This document shows, one piece after another, positions 24,773-34,083 of a DNA stretch of 64,000 nt. This DNA is from CAVYXK01 sp963708245 (GTDB lineage Bacteria; Pseudomonadota; Alphaproteobacteria; Acetobacterales; Acetobacteraceae), in NCBI GenBank assembly GCA_963708245.1, contig OY970201.1:1984001-2048000 (forward strand), in the 5' to 3' direction. The translations under genes were made by a program, and so were the position numbers. Positions within the stretch are counted from its first letter, which is position 1; each line of letters starts with the position of its first letter. The notes below the pieces were generated by a model. The model saw only the letters and a program-made list of their open reading frames with translations. It did no database searches and was not told the origin of the DNA.

Positions 24773-25837
24773 ATGTCCCAAGCGACAGAGCCCGCGCCGT
24801 ACGGCCGCAAGACCGAGCACACGCCAAACATCAAGGAAGTCCATATCCTCTGGATCACAGCCGGCCTGGGTTGTGATGGCGATACGGTCTCTATCACCGC
24901 TGCCAGCGAACCCAGCATCGAGGACGTGATTCTGGGCGCGATCCCCGGCTTGCCGAAAGTGCATCTGCACAATCCGGTACTGGCCTACACTGTCGGTGAC
25001 GCCTTCATGGAACCGTTCCACAAGGCTGCGCGCGGCGAGATCGATAATTTCGTGCTGGTAGTCGAAGGTTCGATCCCGAACGAGAAAATCAGCGGCGAGG
25101 GGTACTGGGCGGCGATGGGAACCGACCCGCGTACCGGTCAGCCGATCACCACAAACGAATGGATCGATCGCTTGGCACCACGCGCTCTCGCGGTAGTGGG
25201 CGCCGGCACGTGCGCCACTTACGGCGGCATTCATGCGATGGAGGGCAATCCCACCGGGTGCATGGGACTTGCAGACTACCTTGGTTGGGACTGGCGCTCG
25301 AAGGCCGGCTTGCCGATCGTCAACGTTCCCGGATGCCCAGTGCAGCCTGACAATTTCATGGAGACCCTGCTCTATCTCCTGCGTCAGCTTGCCGGATTGG
25401 CACCGATGATTCCGCTTGATCAGGCGCTGCGTCCGAAATGGCTGTTCAGCAACACGGTGCACAATGGCTGCGACCGGGCGGCCTATTACGAGCAGGCCGA
25501 TTTTGCCAAGGAATACGGTTCGCCGAAATGCCTGGTGAAGATCGGCTGCTGGGGACCGGTGGTGCAATGCAACGTGCCGAAGCGCGGCTGGATCTCCGGC
25601 ATGGGAGGATGCCCGAATGTGGGCGGCATCTGCATCGGCTGCACGATGCCCGGATTCCCCGACAAGTTCATGCCGTTCATGGACGAACCGCCCGGCGCGG
25701 TGTTCTCCAGCGGCCTGATCCGCTCGTACGGGGTGCTGATCCGCAATCTGCGCAAGATCACCAACTCGACGCTGAACAAGGAGCCGAAATGGCGGCACAA
25801 CAGACCGGCGCTGACCACCGGCTATCATCCGCAGTGA
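24773..25837 (+). CDS. hhyS: Group 1h [NiFe]-hydrogenase small subunit
   Basis: A 354-residue iron-sulfur subunit without a Tat signal peptide. The proximal cluster motif reads LGCDGDTVSITAASEPSIED: Cys34-x-x-Asp37, so the usual second Cys is Asp, the 3Cys-1Asp cluster known from the oxygen-tolerant actinobacterial-type hydrogenase of Cupriavidus. The other ligands are in GAGTCATYGG and NVPGCPVQ. The distal and medial clusters lie in SPKCLVKIGCWGPVVQCN and GGCPNVGGICIGCTMPG. It passes electrons from H2 oxidised at atmospheric levels to the respiratory chain. A strong ribosome site precedes it; the damaged large-subunit gene follows 25 bases later. Confidence 0.93.
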   Translation: MSQATEPAPYGRKTEHTPNIKEVHILWITAGLGCDGDTVSITAASEPSIEDVILGAIPGLPKVHLHNPVLAYTVGDAFMEPFHKAARGEIDNFVLVVEGSIPNEKISGEGYWAAMGTDPRTGQPITTNEWIDRLAPRALAVVGAGTCATYGGIHAMEGNPTGCMGLADYLGWDWRSKAGLPIVNVPGCPVQPDNFMETLLYLLRQLAGLAPMIPLDQALRPKWLFSNTVHNGCDRAAYYEQADFAKEYGSPKCLVKIGCWGPVVQCNVPKRGWISGMGGCPNVGGICIGCTMPGFPDKFMPFMDEPPGAVFSSGLIRSYGVLIRNLRKITNSTLNKEPKWRHNRPALTTGYHPQ

Positions 25838-25862
25838 AACGCCTGCAACCGGAGTAACAGGC

Positions 25863-27678
25863 ATGTCCGACTTCGCGCGCGACATCGATACCCGGACCGG
25901 CGGCACCGCTGCCCGGACCCCCGGACAACTCGTAGAGATGAACTGGGATCCGATCACCCGCATCGTCGGCAGTCTCGGCATCTATACCAAGATCGATTTC
26001 GAGAACCGCAAGGTGGCAGAGTGCCACAGCACGTCTTCCATCTTCCGCGGCTACAGCATCTTCATGAAGGGCAAGGACCCGCGCGATTCACATTTCATCA
26101 CCAGCCGCATTTGCGGCATCTGCGGCGACAACCACGCCACATGCTCCGTCTATGCGCAGAACATGGCCTATGGCATCCGCCCGCCGGCATTGGCGGAATG
26201 GATCATCAATCTCGGCGAGGCTGCCGAGTACATGTTCGACCACAACATCTTTCAGGACAATCTGGTCGGTGTCGATTTCTGCGAGCAGATGGTGAAGGAG
26301 ACCAATCCGGGCGTATGGGAGAAGGCGAAGAACGCCCCGGCGCCGCACGCCGCCGATCACGGCTACCGCACGATCGGCGACATCATGACCGCGCTCAATC
26401 CGTTCACCGGGGAATTCTACCGCGAGACGCTGCTGGTCAGCCGCTACACGCGCGAGATGTTCAGCCTGATGGAGGGGCGGCACGTACATCCCTCGACGCT
26501 TTATCCGGGCGGGGTCGGTACCGTGCCGTCGGTACAACTGTTCACCGAGTACATGACGCGGCTGGTCAGGTATGCCGAATTTATGAAGAAGGTGGTGCCG
26601 CTTCACGATGACCTGTTCGACTTCTTCTACGAGGCGCTGCCAGGCTACGAAGAGGTCGGCCGTCGTCGGATCCTGCTCGGCTGCTGGGGCGCTTTCCAAG
26701 ATCCCGATGTATGCGATTACCAGGACCCGGAACATGACCAGATGGGGGCGCGGGATGTACGTCACCCCCGGTGTGGTGGTGGACGGCGAATTGGTGACCA
26801 CCGACCTTGTCGATATTAACCTGAACATGCGCATTCTGCTTGGCCACTCCTATTACGACGGATGGCAGAACCGCGAAACGTTCGTCCGCAAGGATCCGCT
26901 CGGCAATGATGTGGACCAGGAGCATCCATGGAATCAGACCACCATTCCGCGTCCGCAGAAGCGTGATTTTGCCGGCAACTACTCCTGGGTGATGTCTCCG
27001 CGCTGGCTGCACAAGGGCGATCATCTGGCGCTCGACACTGGCGGCGGCGCGATCGCTCGCTTGTGGGCCACCGCGCTCGCCGGCCTGGTCGACATCGGCT
27101 ACGTCAAGGCCACCGGCAACAGCGTCAAGATCTATCTTCCCAAAACCGCGTTGAAGCCGGAAGTCGAGTTTGAATGGAAGGTGCCGAAGTGGAGCAACGC
27201 AATCGAACGGGATCGCGCGCGCACCTACTTCCAGGCATATTGCGCGGCGGCCGCTTATTACTTCCTCGAGAAGGCGTTTGCCGAGGTGCAGGCGGGACGC
27301 ACCGACACCTGGACTGACTTCAAAGTTCCCGACGAGGCGATCGGGTGCGGCTTCCACGAGGCCGTGCGCGGCGTGCTGTCGCATCATCTGGTGATCCGCG
27401 ACGGCAAGATCGCCAACTACCATCCGTATCCGCCCACCCCCTGGAACGCGAATCCGCGCGACAAATTCGGCACCCCGGGCCCGTACGAGGACGCCGTTCA
27501 GGATTCTCCCATCTTCGAGGAGAACGGGCCTGACAATTTCAAGGGCATCGACATCATGCGCACGGTGCGCAGCTTCGATCCCTGCCTGCCCTGCGGCGTT
27601 CACATGTTCCTCGGTCAGGGGCGCACGCTGGAGACTGTGCACTCGCCCATGTTCGGCGCGCGGCACGCGCAGACATGA
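25863..27678 (+). pseudogene. hhyL: Group 1h [NiFe]-hydrogenase large subunit with a one-base frameshift
   Basis: The active-site motifs are intact at both ends: SRICGICGDNHATCSVYA near residue 77 and FDPCLPCGVHMFLGQG near the C-terminus. Reading starts in one frame and is clear up to FQDPDVCDYQDP. From 26734 the homologous sequence continues in another frame as MTRWGRGMYVTPGVVVDGEL. Removing one G in CCCGGAAC at 26727-26733 joins the halves as DYQDPNMTRWGR, which has the family spacing. Translated as is, the product stops at 26819 without the second ligand pair or the cleavage site, so it cannot be active. Sequencing error is the alternative. Confidence 0.9.
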
Positions 27679-28178
27679 GTGAGGCCGGCGACGCGCTCAG
27701 GCGAATCGAGGCGCTGATCGCATCGCTTGAAAGCAGCGTCGATCCGGAAGCACGGGAGATCGCGCGCAGCCTGTTGGAGGTGGTGCTCGACCTGCATGGC
27801 TTGGCCCTGGCGCGCGTCGCCGCCATGGTGGCGGCAGAACCGGACGGACCGTCGTTGCTGGGACGCCTGGCCGAAGACCCGCATGTTCGTGCCGTCCTGC
27901 TGCTGCATGGGTTGCACCCGCAGGAGCCGGCCGAACGCATCGCGGCGGCCGTCGCGGCGCTGAACGACTCGTTGGGCGGCATGGCGGCGCGGGTGACAGT
28001 GCTCGCCGTGACCGCCACTTCAGTGCGGCTGTCGGTGCGGCATGGCAAGGCCGACCCAGCCGAATTGCGGCAGCAGATCGAAGCCGCGATCATCGAAGCG
28101 GCGCCGGAGCTAGAAGAGCTGTTGATTGAGGGACTGGAGCCCGTAGGCGACAAGTCGGTGTCGGCACTGGTCGACTAA
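27675..28178 (+). CDS. NifU C-terminal-like protein of the hydrogenase locus
   Basis: A 167-residue acidic, Leu/Ala-rich protein overlapping the large-subunit stop by four bases. The second half (PAELRQQIEAAIIEAAPELEE) has the helix pattern of a NifU-like domain, and genes annotated as NifU-like commonly sit here in group 1h loci. It contains no cysteine at all, so it cannot carry an Fe-S cluster in the NifU way. It may be an adaptor or chaperone for hydrogenase assembly. Confidence 0.6.
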   Translation: MSEAGDALRRIEALIASLESSVDPEAREIARSLLEVVLDLHGLALARVAAMVAAEPDGPSLLGRLAEDPHVRAVLLLHGLHPQEPAERIAAAVAALNDSLGGMAARVTVLAVTATSVRLSVRHGKADPAELRQQIEAAIIEAAPELEELLIEGLEPVGDKSVSALVD

Positions 28179-28194
28179 GCCTTGGGGATACTGG

Positions 28195-28836
28195 ATGTTG
28201 GTGGTTGCGCCGTCACGCAATTGGGTGCGACAGGTCCGGCGCTTCGTGCAGCGCCCGACCGTGACACGATGCGAGCTGTGCGGCGCGGCAATTCCCGAGC
28301 AACACTCTCACCTTGTCGATATCGCCGAACGGCGCCTGCTCTGTGCTTGTAGCGCGTGCGACGCATCAGTTGCGTCAAGCGGCCAGTTCCGGCGCCTGCC
28401 GACCACAACGCGCTTGCTGACCGGCGTCCAACTGAGCGACGGGGACTGGGAGGGTCTGCAAATCCCGATCGGGCTCGCCTTCATCTTCCACAGCACGCCG
28501 CTAGATCGGACAGTGGCGTTGTATCCCGGCCCCGCCGGCGCCACCGAATCACTGCTCAGCCTGGAAGCGTGGTCGGACCTGGTCTGGCGCAATCCGATCC
28601 TGGCCACGCTGAAGCCGGACGTCGAAGCGCTGCTGATCGACCGCACAGCGGGACGGCGGGACTATTACCAGGTGCCGATCGATCGCTGCTATGCTCTGGT
28701 CGGGCTCATGCGCCGGCACTGGCGTGGCCTCTCCGGCGGCAGTGAGGCACGCGCGGTCATTGCGGAGTTCTTCGATCGACTGCGCCGGTCGACTATGTCC
28801 GCCGGAGACACCGGTCAGAACTGGGCACATGGTTGA
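28195..28836 (+). CDS. DUF5947-family hydrogenase-associated protein
   Basis: A 213-residue protein with an N-terminal metal-site candidate, CELCGAAIPEQHSHL followed by LLCACSACDA, then a conserved globular part (YPGPAGATESLLSLEAWSDL; LIDRTAGRRDYYQVPID). The same protein accompanies group 1h hydrogenases in other bacteria; no activity is established. The paired Cys motifs could bind iron or zinc. It begins 16 bases after the NifU-like gene and overlaps the next gene. Confidence 0.7.
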   Translation: MLVVAPSRNWVRQVRRFVQRPTVTRCELCGAAIPEQHSHLVDIAERRLLCACSACDASVASSGQFRRLPTTTRLLTGVQLSDGDWEGLQIPIGLAFIFHSTPLDRTVALYPGPAGATESLLSLEAWSDLVWRNPILATLKPDVEALLIDRTAGRRDYYQVPIDRCYALVGLMRRHWRGLSGGSEARAVIAEFFDRLRRSTMSAGDTGQNWAHG

Positions 28837-29476
28837 GCTCGATTTCGCCGCCGAGGAGGCACGCGTCGCCCGCCACGCGATAACCCCAACGCTGCTCTTC
28901 GCGCTGCGTGTGACCAATCGCGACCCGTCGATCCCGGTGGAGAACGTGCAGTTGCGGTGTCAGGTGCGCATCGAGCCGACCCGCCGGCGCTACGGCCAAG
29001 ACGAGCAGGAGGGATTGTCTGACCTGTTCGGCGCTCCGTCGCGGTGGGGCGAGACGCTGCGCAGCTTTCTCTGGACACATGCCAGCGTCCAGATCCCAGC
29101 TTTCACGACCCACTGCACCGTCGAGCTTCCGGTTCCCTGCAGCTATGACTTCAACATCGCCGCGACCAAGTATTTCCACGCCTTAGGTGACGGGGAAGCG
29201 CCGCTGTCGCTGCTGTTCAGCGGCTCGATCTTCTACCGCGACCACGACGATCGGTTGCAGATAGATCAGGTCTCTTGGACGAGAGAAGCGAGCTTTCGCC
29301 TGCCGGTTTCGGTCTGGCATGACATGATGCGACACTATTATCCGAACGCAGCCTGGCTGTGCCTCGGCCGCGACGCGTTCGAGCGGCTGTATCGTTATAA
29401 GCGCCAGCACGGGCTCGCCACCTGGGACCATGCGATCGACGCACTCATCGGCGCTGCCGCGGAAGCGCCGCGATGA
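28829..29476 (+). CDS. DUF6084-family hydrogenase-associated protein
   Basis: A 215-residue protein beginning MVELDFAAEEARVARHAITP. Features include LRVTNRDPSIPVENVQLRCQ, which looks like a beta-sandwich strand pair, the conserved SDLFGAPSRWGETLRSFLW, and a C-terminal helical region. It is repeatedly found beside group 1h hydrogenase genes. The function is unknown. The start overlaps the DUF5947 gene by eight bases and its stop overlaps the following gene by four. Confidence 0.7.
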   Translation: MVELDFAAEEARVARHAITPTLLFALRVTNRDPSIPVENVQLRCQVRIEPTRRRYGQDEQEGLSDLFGAPSRWGETLRSFLWTHASVQIPAFTTHCTVELPVPCSYDFNIAATKYFHALGDGEAPLSLLFSGSIFYRDHDDRLQIDQVSWTREASFRLPVSVWHDMMRHYYPNAAWLCLGRDAFERLYRYKRQHGLATWDHAIDALIGAAAEAPR

Positions 29477-30741
29477 ATTTCGACGCGGTCTCGGCCATCG
29501 CCTCTGCGGTCCTGTATGAGGGATACATCCTTTATCCCTACGGCCCGAATGCGGTGAAGAACCGCCAGCGCTGGACGTTCGGTGGCGTGTTCCCGCGCGA
29601 CTATGCCGAAACCGCCGGTGGCGATCCGTGCCGTCTGCAGGTGCAATGCGTGCTGCGGGGCGGTCCGGACACCATGATCGAAGTCCGGCCACGGTTCCTG
29701 CACATCACCGCCCGCGCGGTCGGTGCACTCGATCCGCCCGCCGCGACGCTGCCGGACAGCCCGGACGCGCTGACGCCTGTGCCGGAACTCGATGTGGATG
29801 GCACCCGCTACATTGCGTGGGACGAGGCGACGGAACAGGAGGTTGCACCGCCGGCATGGCCGCTTGCTCGACTTGTGGCGGACGCCGTCGAATTTCCGTT
29901 CACAGTAGCCGCAACGAACACTCGCGAGCCGATCCGCAGGCGTGACGGGCGCATCGCCGGCGCGCTGCTGCGCAATGCGGCGAGCCTTTCCGGCCGACTG
30001 ACGGCCGTTGTCGAGCCCGTCGCCGATGACGCGTTTCGCCTGACCGTGCGGATCGACAACGTGACGCCGCTCACGCCGCCCGAAAGAACAAGCCGGGTGC
30101 TGGCGCAATACCGCAGCTTCGCTTCCATGCACATCCTTCTCGCTGTCACCGCGGGTGCGTTCGTGTCATCGATCGATCCGCCGGCGGCGCTCGCCGCAGC
30201 GGTATCGCGTTGCGACAACCAGGGCGTCTGGCCGGTGCTGGTCGGGGAACCCGGCGCTCATGACATGATGCTGGCCGCGCCGATCATACTTTACGACTAT
30301 CCGCAGGTGGCCGCGGAAAGTCCCGGCGACCTCTTCGATGCCACTGAGATAGACGAGATCCTCAGCCTGCGCATACTGACCATGACCGACGCCGAGAAGC
30401 GGGACATGGCCGCCGCGGATGCGCGGGGGCGGGCGCTGCTGGAGCGGACGGAGCGGCTTGGCGCGGCCGATTTCGCGCGAATGCACGGCGCATTGCGCCC
30501 GCCTTTCGCAGTCGGTGATCGCGTTCGGCTCAAGCCACGGCGGCGGGCCGACATCATGGACACCGTCCTGCAGGGCAAGGTCGCCGTGATCGAGGCGATC
30601 GAGCGGGATTTCGAGGACCGCGTGTACCTCGCCGTGACCGTCCTCGACGATCCGGGCCGCGATCTGGGGCTGGAGCGGATGCCGGGGCATCGATTTTTCT
30701 TCGCTCCCGACGAAATCGAAGCGCTAGGTCCCCTGCCGTGA
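29473..30741 (+). CDS. Large conserved hydrogenase-associated protein of unknown function
   Basis: A 422-residue soluble protein. The N-terminus SAVLYEGYILYPYGPNAVKN is distinctive. The middle is a mixed beta-rich domain, and the C-terminal 75 residues (VGDRVRLKPRRRADIMDTVL through HRFFFAPDEIEAL) resemble a small SH3-like barrel. Proteins of this type occur only in group 1h hydrogenase gene sets as far as I recognise, so a role in assembly or membrane attachment is inferred. Overlaps both neighbours by four bases. Confidence 0.65.
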   Translation: MNFDAVSAIASAVLYEGYILYPYGPNAVKNRQRWTFGGVFPRDYAETAGGDPCRLQVQCVLRGGPDTMIEVRPRFLHITARAVGALDPPAATLPDSPDALTPVPELDVDGTRYIAWDEATEQEVAPPAWPLARLVADAVEFPFTVAATNTREPIRRRDGRIAGALLRNAASLSGRLTAVVEPVADDAFRLTVRIDNVTPLTPPERTSRVLAQYRSFASMHILLAVTAGAFVSSIDPPAALAAAVSRCDNQGVWPVLVGEPGAHDMMLAAPIILYDYPQVAAESPGDLFDATEIDEILSLRILTMTDAEKRDMAAADARGRALLERTERLGAADFARMHGALRPPFAVGDRVRLKPRRRADIMDTVLQGKVAVIEAIERDFEDRVYLAVTVLDDPGRDLGLERMPGHRFFFAPDEIEALGPLP

Positions 30742-31271
30742 GCAGCATCCTCATCGCCGGGATCGGAAACATCTTCCAGGGAGACGACGCCTTCGGCGTG
30801 GAGGTGGTGCAGCGCCTCGGTGGTCAAGCTCTGCCGCCGGGCGTCTTCGCGGTTGATTTTGGCATTCGCGGTATCGATCTCGTCTATGCCCTGATGGACG
30901 ATCATGATGCGGTGGTCCTGGTGGATGCTGCTCAGCGAGGTGCAACCCCGGGCACCGTTTCGGTGATCGAGGTCGACTCCAAAGCCGAGCTGCCGACAGG
31001 CGTCGTGCCGTTGCTCTCGCCGCATTCGCTCGACCCGGCTGCGGCGCTGGCTATGGTTCGCAGCATGGGGGGCGATGTGCCGCCAGTCTTCCTGGTGGCC
31101 TGCGAGCCGCAGACCTTTGGCGGGGACGATGGCATCATCGGCTTGAGCGCATCGGTCGCGGCCGCGGTCGAGCCGGCGATCCGCACGGTGCAGGCGCTGG
31201 TTCGACGACTACACGACGAAATGCAAACCGGAAGGAGCGTGTCATGTGGAAAATCGGTCTTGGCCTGCTGA
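30738..31271 (+). CDS. hyaD: Hydrogenase maturation endopeptidase
   Basis: A 177-residue HyaD/HoxM-family protease. The Ni-binding Glu/Asp region reads GIGNIFQGDDAFGVEVVQRL, the second acidic site DFGIRGIDLVYAL, and the His is in LSPHSLDPAAALAM. It cuts the C-terminal tail of the large subunit after NiFe insertion. The last nine or so residues are read through the ribosome site and start of the 30-residue gene that follows. Confidence 0.9.
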   Translation: MSSILIAGIGNIFQGDDAFGVEVVQRLGGQALPPGVFAVDFGIRGIDLVYALMDDHDAVVLVDAAQRGATPGTVSVIEVDSKAELPTGVVPLLSPHSLDPAAALAMVRSMGGDVPPVFLVACEPQTFGGDDGIIGLSASVAAAVEPAIRTVQALVRRLHDEMQTGRSVSCGKSVLAC

Positions 31272-31336
31272 TCCTCGTTGTGATCGTGGTCAACGCGAAG
31301 GACGTCGCGCGTTATATCAAGATCAGCACGATGTGA
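31244..31336 (+). CDS. 30-residue single-pass membrane protein of the hydrogenase operon
   Basis: An ATG at 31244 is preceded by GGAAGGAGCGTGTC, the best ribosome site in the neighbourhood. It encodes one hydrophobic helix (IGLGLLILVVIVV) followed by a basic juxtamembrane tail (NAKDVARYIKISTM) and TGA. Size, single helix and the RYxxIxxM tail resemble the DUF6893 small proteins found in group 1h operons. It overlaps the end of the protease gene in another frame. It may anchor the signal-less hydrogenase to the membrane. Confidence 0.7.
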   Translation: MWKIGLGLLILVVIVVNAKDVARYIKISTM

Positions 31337-31361
31337 CGCGGCGAATGGGACGCAGAAAGCC

Positions 31362-33683
31362 GTGCCGGGGGTAGAGCCTGCCGAACTGATCCGCGTGCGC
31401 GGGCTCGTGCAGGGGGTAGGATTCCGCCCGACGGTTTGGCGCCTGGCCCGCCGCTATGGGCTGCGCGGCTGGGTTTGCAACGACGGTAGCGGGGTGACGT
31501 TGTCCGTCTGCGGGAGTGCCGACGGCATCGCGGACTTCGTCGCCGAGCTGGAGCGAGCGCCACCGCCGCTGGCGCGGATCGACGCGATTGAGCGCGCGCC
31601 AGCGGTCGCGCCTGCCGATCGGGAATTCCGCATCATTGAAAGCCAGGCGAGCGAAATCCGCACTGGCGTGGTGCCGGACGCAGCGACTTGCGCCGCCTGC
31701 CGAGACGAGATCCTGGACCCGGGCATGCGTCGCTATCGCTACCCCTTCGCTAATTGCACGCATTGCGGGCCGCGGCTGTCGATCATCGAGGCTATCCCGT
31801 ACGACCGCGCCGCGACGACGATGCGCCGGTTCCGCATGTGCACCGCTTGTGCGGACGAGTATGCGGATCCTGCGGATCGCCGCTTCCATGCGCAGCCGAT
31901 CGCCTGCGCCGAATGCGGCCCGCGCGCATGGCTGCTTCCCTCAGCCGAGGGCGATGCCATCGAGGCGACGCGGGCGCTGCTGCTGGCCGGCCGGATCGTC
32001 GCCGTGAAGGGTCTCGGCGGGTTCCACCTGGCATGCGACGCCACCAATGCCGATCCGGTCGCGCGGCTGCGGCGGACGAAGCGGCGTGATGCCAAGCCGT
32101 TCGCCCTGATGGCGCGGGATCTCGACATTATCCGCCGCTTCGCGGTCGTGACAGCGGCGGACGCAGCGGTCTTGCAGGGGCCAGCCGCGCCGATCGTGGT
32201 GCTGGACGCGCTGACCCGGGACACGCCAGCGGGCGTGGCGCCCGGCCTGTCGACAGTCGGCTTCATGCTGCCCACGACACCGCTGCATCATCTGCTGCTG
32301 CACGAGATCGACCGTCCGCTGGTGATGACCAGCGGCAACCTCTCCGACGAGCCGCAATGCATCGACAACGATGAGGCGCTGCGGCAACTAGCCAGTGTCG
32401 CAGAGCATTTCCTGCTGCACGACCGCGACATTGCGCGTCGGGTCGATGACTCGCTGGTACGGGTGATGGGCGGCGTCGCACGGGTGCTGCGTCGCGCACG
32501 GGGCTACGCGCCCGCCCCACTGCCTCTGCCGGACGGGTTCGAGCAAGCTGCTCCAGTGCTGGCGATGGGCGGCGAACTGAAGAACACATTCTGCCTTGCC
32601 CATCGCGGCGAGGCGGTTCTGTCCCACCACATGGGCGATCTGGAGAATGCGCCGACCTTCGCCGACTACCGCCGTTCGATTGAGCAATATCGCGCGCTAT
32701 TCGCGTTTGAGCCTCGTGTGATCGCAGTCGACCGCCATCCAGACTATCTCTCCACGAAGCTCGGTAAGGAGCTGGCCGCACGCGAGGGACTGCCGGTCAT
32801 CCAGGTGCAGCACCATCACGCCCATCTCGCCGCGTGCATGGCGGAGAACGGATTGCCGCTGAACACCGGCCCTGTGCTCGGCATCGTTCTCGACGGCCTG
32901 GGCTGGGGCAGCGACGGCACAATCTGGGGTGGGGAGTTCCTGCTCTGCGACTACCGCCGGTTCCGACGGCTGGCCTGCATCAAGCCGGTGGCGATGCCCG
33001 GCGGGGCGCAAGCGACCCGCGAACCATGGCGCAATGCGCTTGCGCAGATCCTCGCCAGCATGGAATGGTCGCGCTTCGTCGCGTCGCACAGCACGACCAA
33101 TCTCGGTCGCTATCTCGCCGAGCGGCCTGTTTCGCTGCTCGCGTCCATGATCGCGCGGGGCGTCAACTCCCCCCTGGCCAGTTCCTGCGGGCGACTATTC
33201 GACGCGGTAGCCGCCGCCGCGGGCCTCTGCCGGGATAGGGCCCTGTACGAAGGCCAAGCGGCGATGATGTTAGAGGCGGCAGCCTACGGTACCGTCGAAC
33301 CCGACCAGACGGCATACAAGTTCACGATCGCCGAGGCTGGGGATGACGGCTTGCTGCATCTTGATGCCGCGCCGCTGTGGCCGGTGCTGCTCGACGATCT
33401 GGCTGCGGGAGCGCCCGCCCCGGTCATCGCCACCCGCTTCCACACTGGCCTCGCTATCGCCATTGTGCGCACGGTTGGAGTGCTGCACGCCCGCGGCCCC
33501 GTCGCGCTGTCGGGCGGGGTATTCCAGAACCGCCTGCTGTTGGAGCAGGTGATGGGCCGGCTACGGGCACAGGGCGTCGAGGTGCTGACGCATCGGGCGG
33601 TGCCGGCCAATGACGGTGGGCTGGCGCTCGGCCAAGCCGTGATCGCATCGGCCCGCGCGGCTGGCGGCCACCAAGGAGATTGA
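31362..33683 (+). CDS. hypF: Carbamoyltransferase HypF
   Basis: A full-length 773-residue HypF that makes the cyanide ligands of the NiFe site from carbamoyl phosphate. Domain order: acylphosphatase (VRGLVQGVGFRPTVWRLARR, residues 9-28), two zinc-finger-like motifs (CAACRDEILDP, CTHCGPRLS, CTACADEY, CAECGPRAW), YrdC-like domain (AVKGLGGFHLACDA; PLVMTSGNLSDEP), and the Kae1-like carbamoyltransferase domain with VQHHHAHLAACMAENG and ALSGGVFQNRLLLE. No lesion seen. Confidence 0.96.
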   Translation: MPGVEPAELIRVRGLVQGVGFRPTVWRLARRYGLRGWVCNDGSGVTLSVCGSADGIADFVAELERAPPPLARIDAIERAPAVAPADREFRIIESQASEIRTGVVPDAATCAACRDEILDPGMRRYRYPFANCTHCGPRLSIIEAIPYDRAATTMRRFRMCTACADEYADPADRRFHAQPIACAECGPRAWLLPSAEGDAIEATRALLLAGRIVAVKGLGGFHLACDATNADPVARLRRTKRRDAKPFALMARDLDIIRRFAVVTAADAAVLQGPAAPIVVLDALTRDTPAGVAPGLSTVGFMLPTTPLHHLLLHEIDRPLVMTSGNLSDEPQCIDNDEALRQLASVAEHFLLHDRDIARRVDDSLVRVMGGVARVLRRARGYAPAPLPLPDGFEQAAPVLAMGGELKNTFCLAHRGEAVLSHHMGDLENAPTFADYRRSIEQYRALFAFEPRVIAVDRHPDYLSTKLGKELAAREGLPVIQVQHHHAHLAACMAENGLPLNTGPVLGIVLDGLGWGSDGTIWGGEFLLCDYRRFRRLACIKPVAMPGGAQATREPWRNALAQILASMEWSRFVASHSTTNLGRYLAERPVSLLASMIARGVNSPLASSCGRLFDAVAAAAGLCRDRALYEGQAAMMLEAAAYGTVEPDQTAYKFTIAEAGDDGLLHLDAAPLWPVLLDDLAAGAPAPVIATRFHTGLAIAIVRTVGVLHARGPVALSGGVFQNRLLLEQVMGRLRAQGVEVLTHRAVPANDGGLALGQAVIASARAAGGHQGD

Positions 33684-33688
33684 TCCGC

Positions 33689-33967
33689 ATGTGCCTGGGC
33701 ATTCCTGGACAGATCGTCGGCATCATCGATGCCGACGATGCGTTGGCGATGGTGGAGGTCGCCGGCGTACGACGACCGGTGAATGTCAGCTTCATCCTCG
33801 ATGACCGTCCGATGGAGGCCTGTATCGGCGAATGGGTGCTGGTACACGTCGGTTTCGCCATGAGTTGCATCGACGCCGCCGAGGCGGCGCAAACGCTGGC
33901 GCTGCTGGAGGAGTTGGGCGAGCTAGAGGCGGAGATGCAGGCGATGCGACCCGAAGCGTCAGCATAG
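33689..33967 (+). CDS. hypC: Hydrogenase chaperone HypC
   Basis: A 92-residue protein with the diagnostic N-terminus MCLGIPGQIVGI; Cys2 binds the Fe(CN)2CO intermediate with HypD. It starts six bases after hypF with GGAGATTGATCCGC ahead of the ATG. Its normal partner HypD is not found in the window. Confidence 0.95.
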   Translation: MCLGIPGQIVGIIDADDALAMVEVAGVRRPVNVSFILDDRPMEACIGEWVLVHVGFAMSCIDAAEAAQTLALLEELGELEAEMQAMRPEASA

Positions 33968-33977
33968 GAAAGCTTCG

Positions 33978-34083
33978 ATGTCCGAGGACCAGTCGCTGAA
34001 GGCTTTCTATCCTTTCCTGCATGGTGAACGGCAGGACCCCGCTGTAATGCGCACGGCGCTGCTCGGCTCGGCACGCCAGAAGC
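33978..34083 (+). pseudogene. SIS-domain (phosphoheptose isomerase-like) gene, 5' stump
   Basis: The first 35 residues, MSEDQSLKAFYPFLHGERQD then PAVMRTALLGSARQK, match the start of the SIS-domain sugar isomerase-like protein that lies between hypC and hypD in group 1h gene sets. After ARQK the frame enters hypE sequence out of phase and runs on as an Arg/Gly-rich read-through. Only the stump remains. Confidence 0.6.

Noticed and set aside
26600..26830. Programmed frameshifting in the hydrogenase large subunit
   Set aside because: No slippery heptamer or downstream structure at CCCGGAAC, and programmed shifts are not known in this family.
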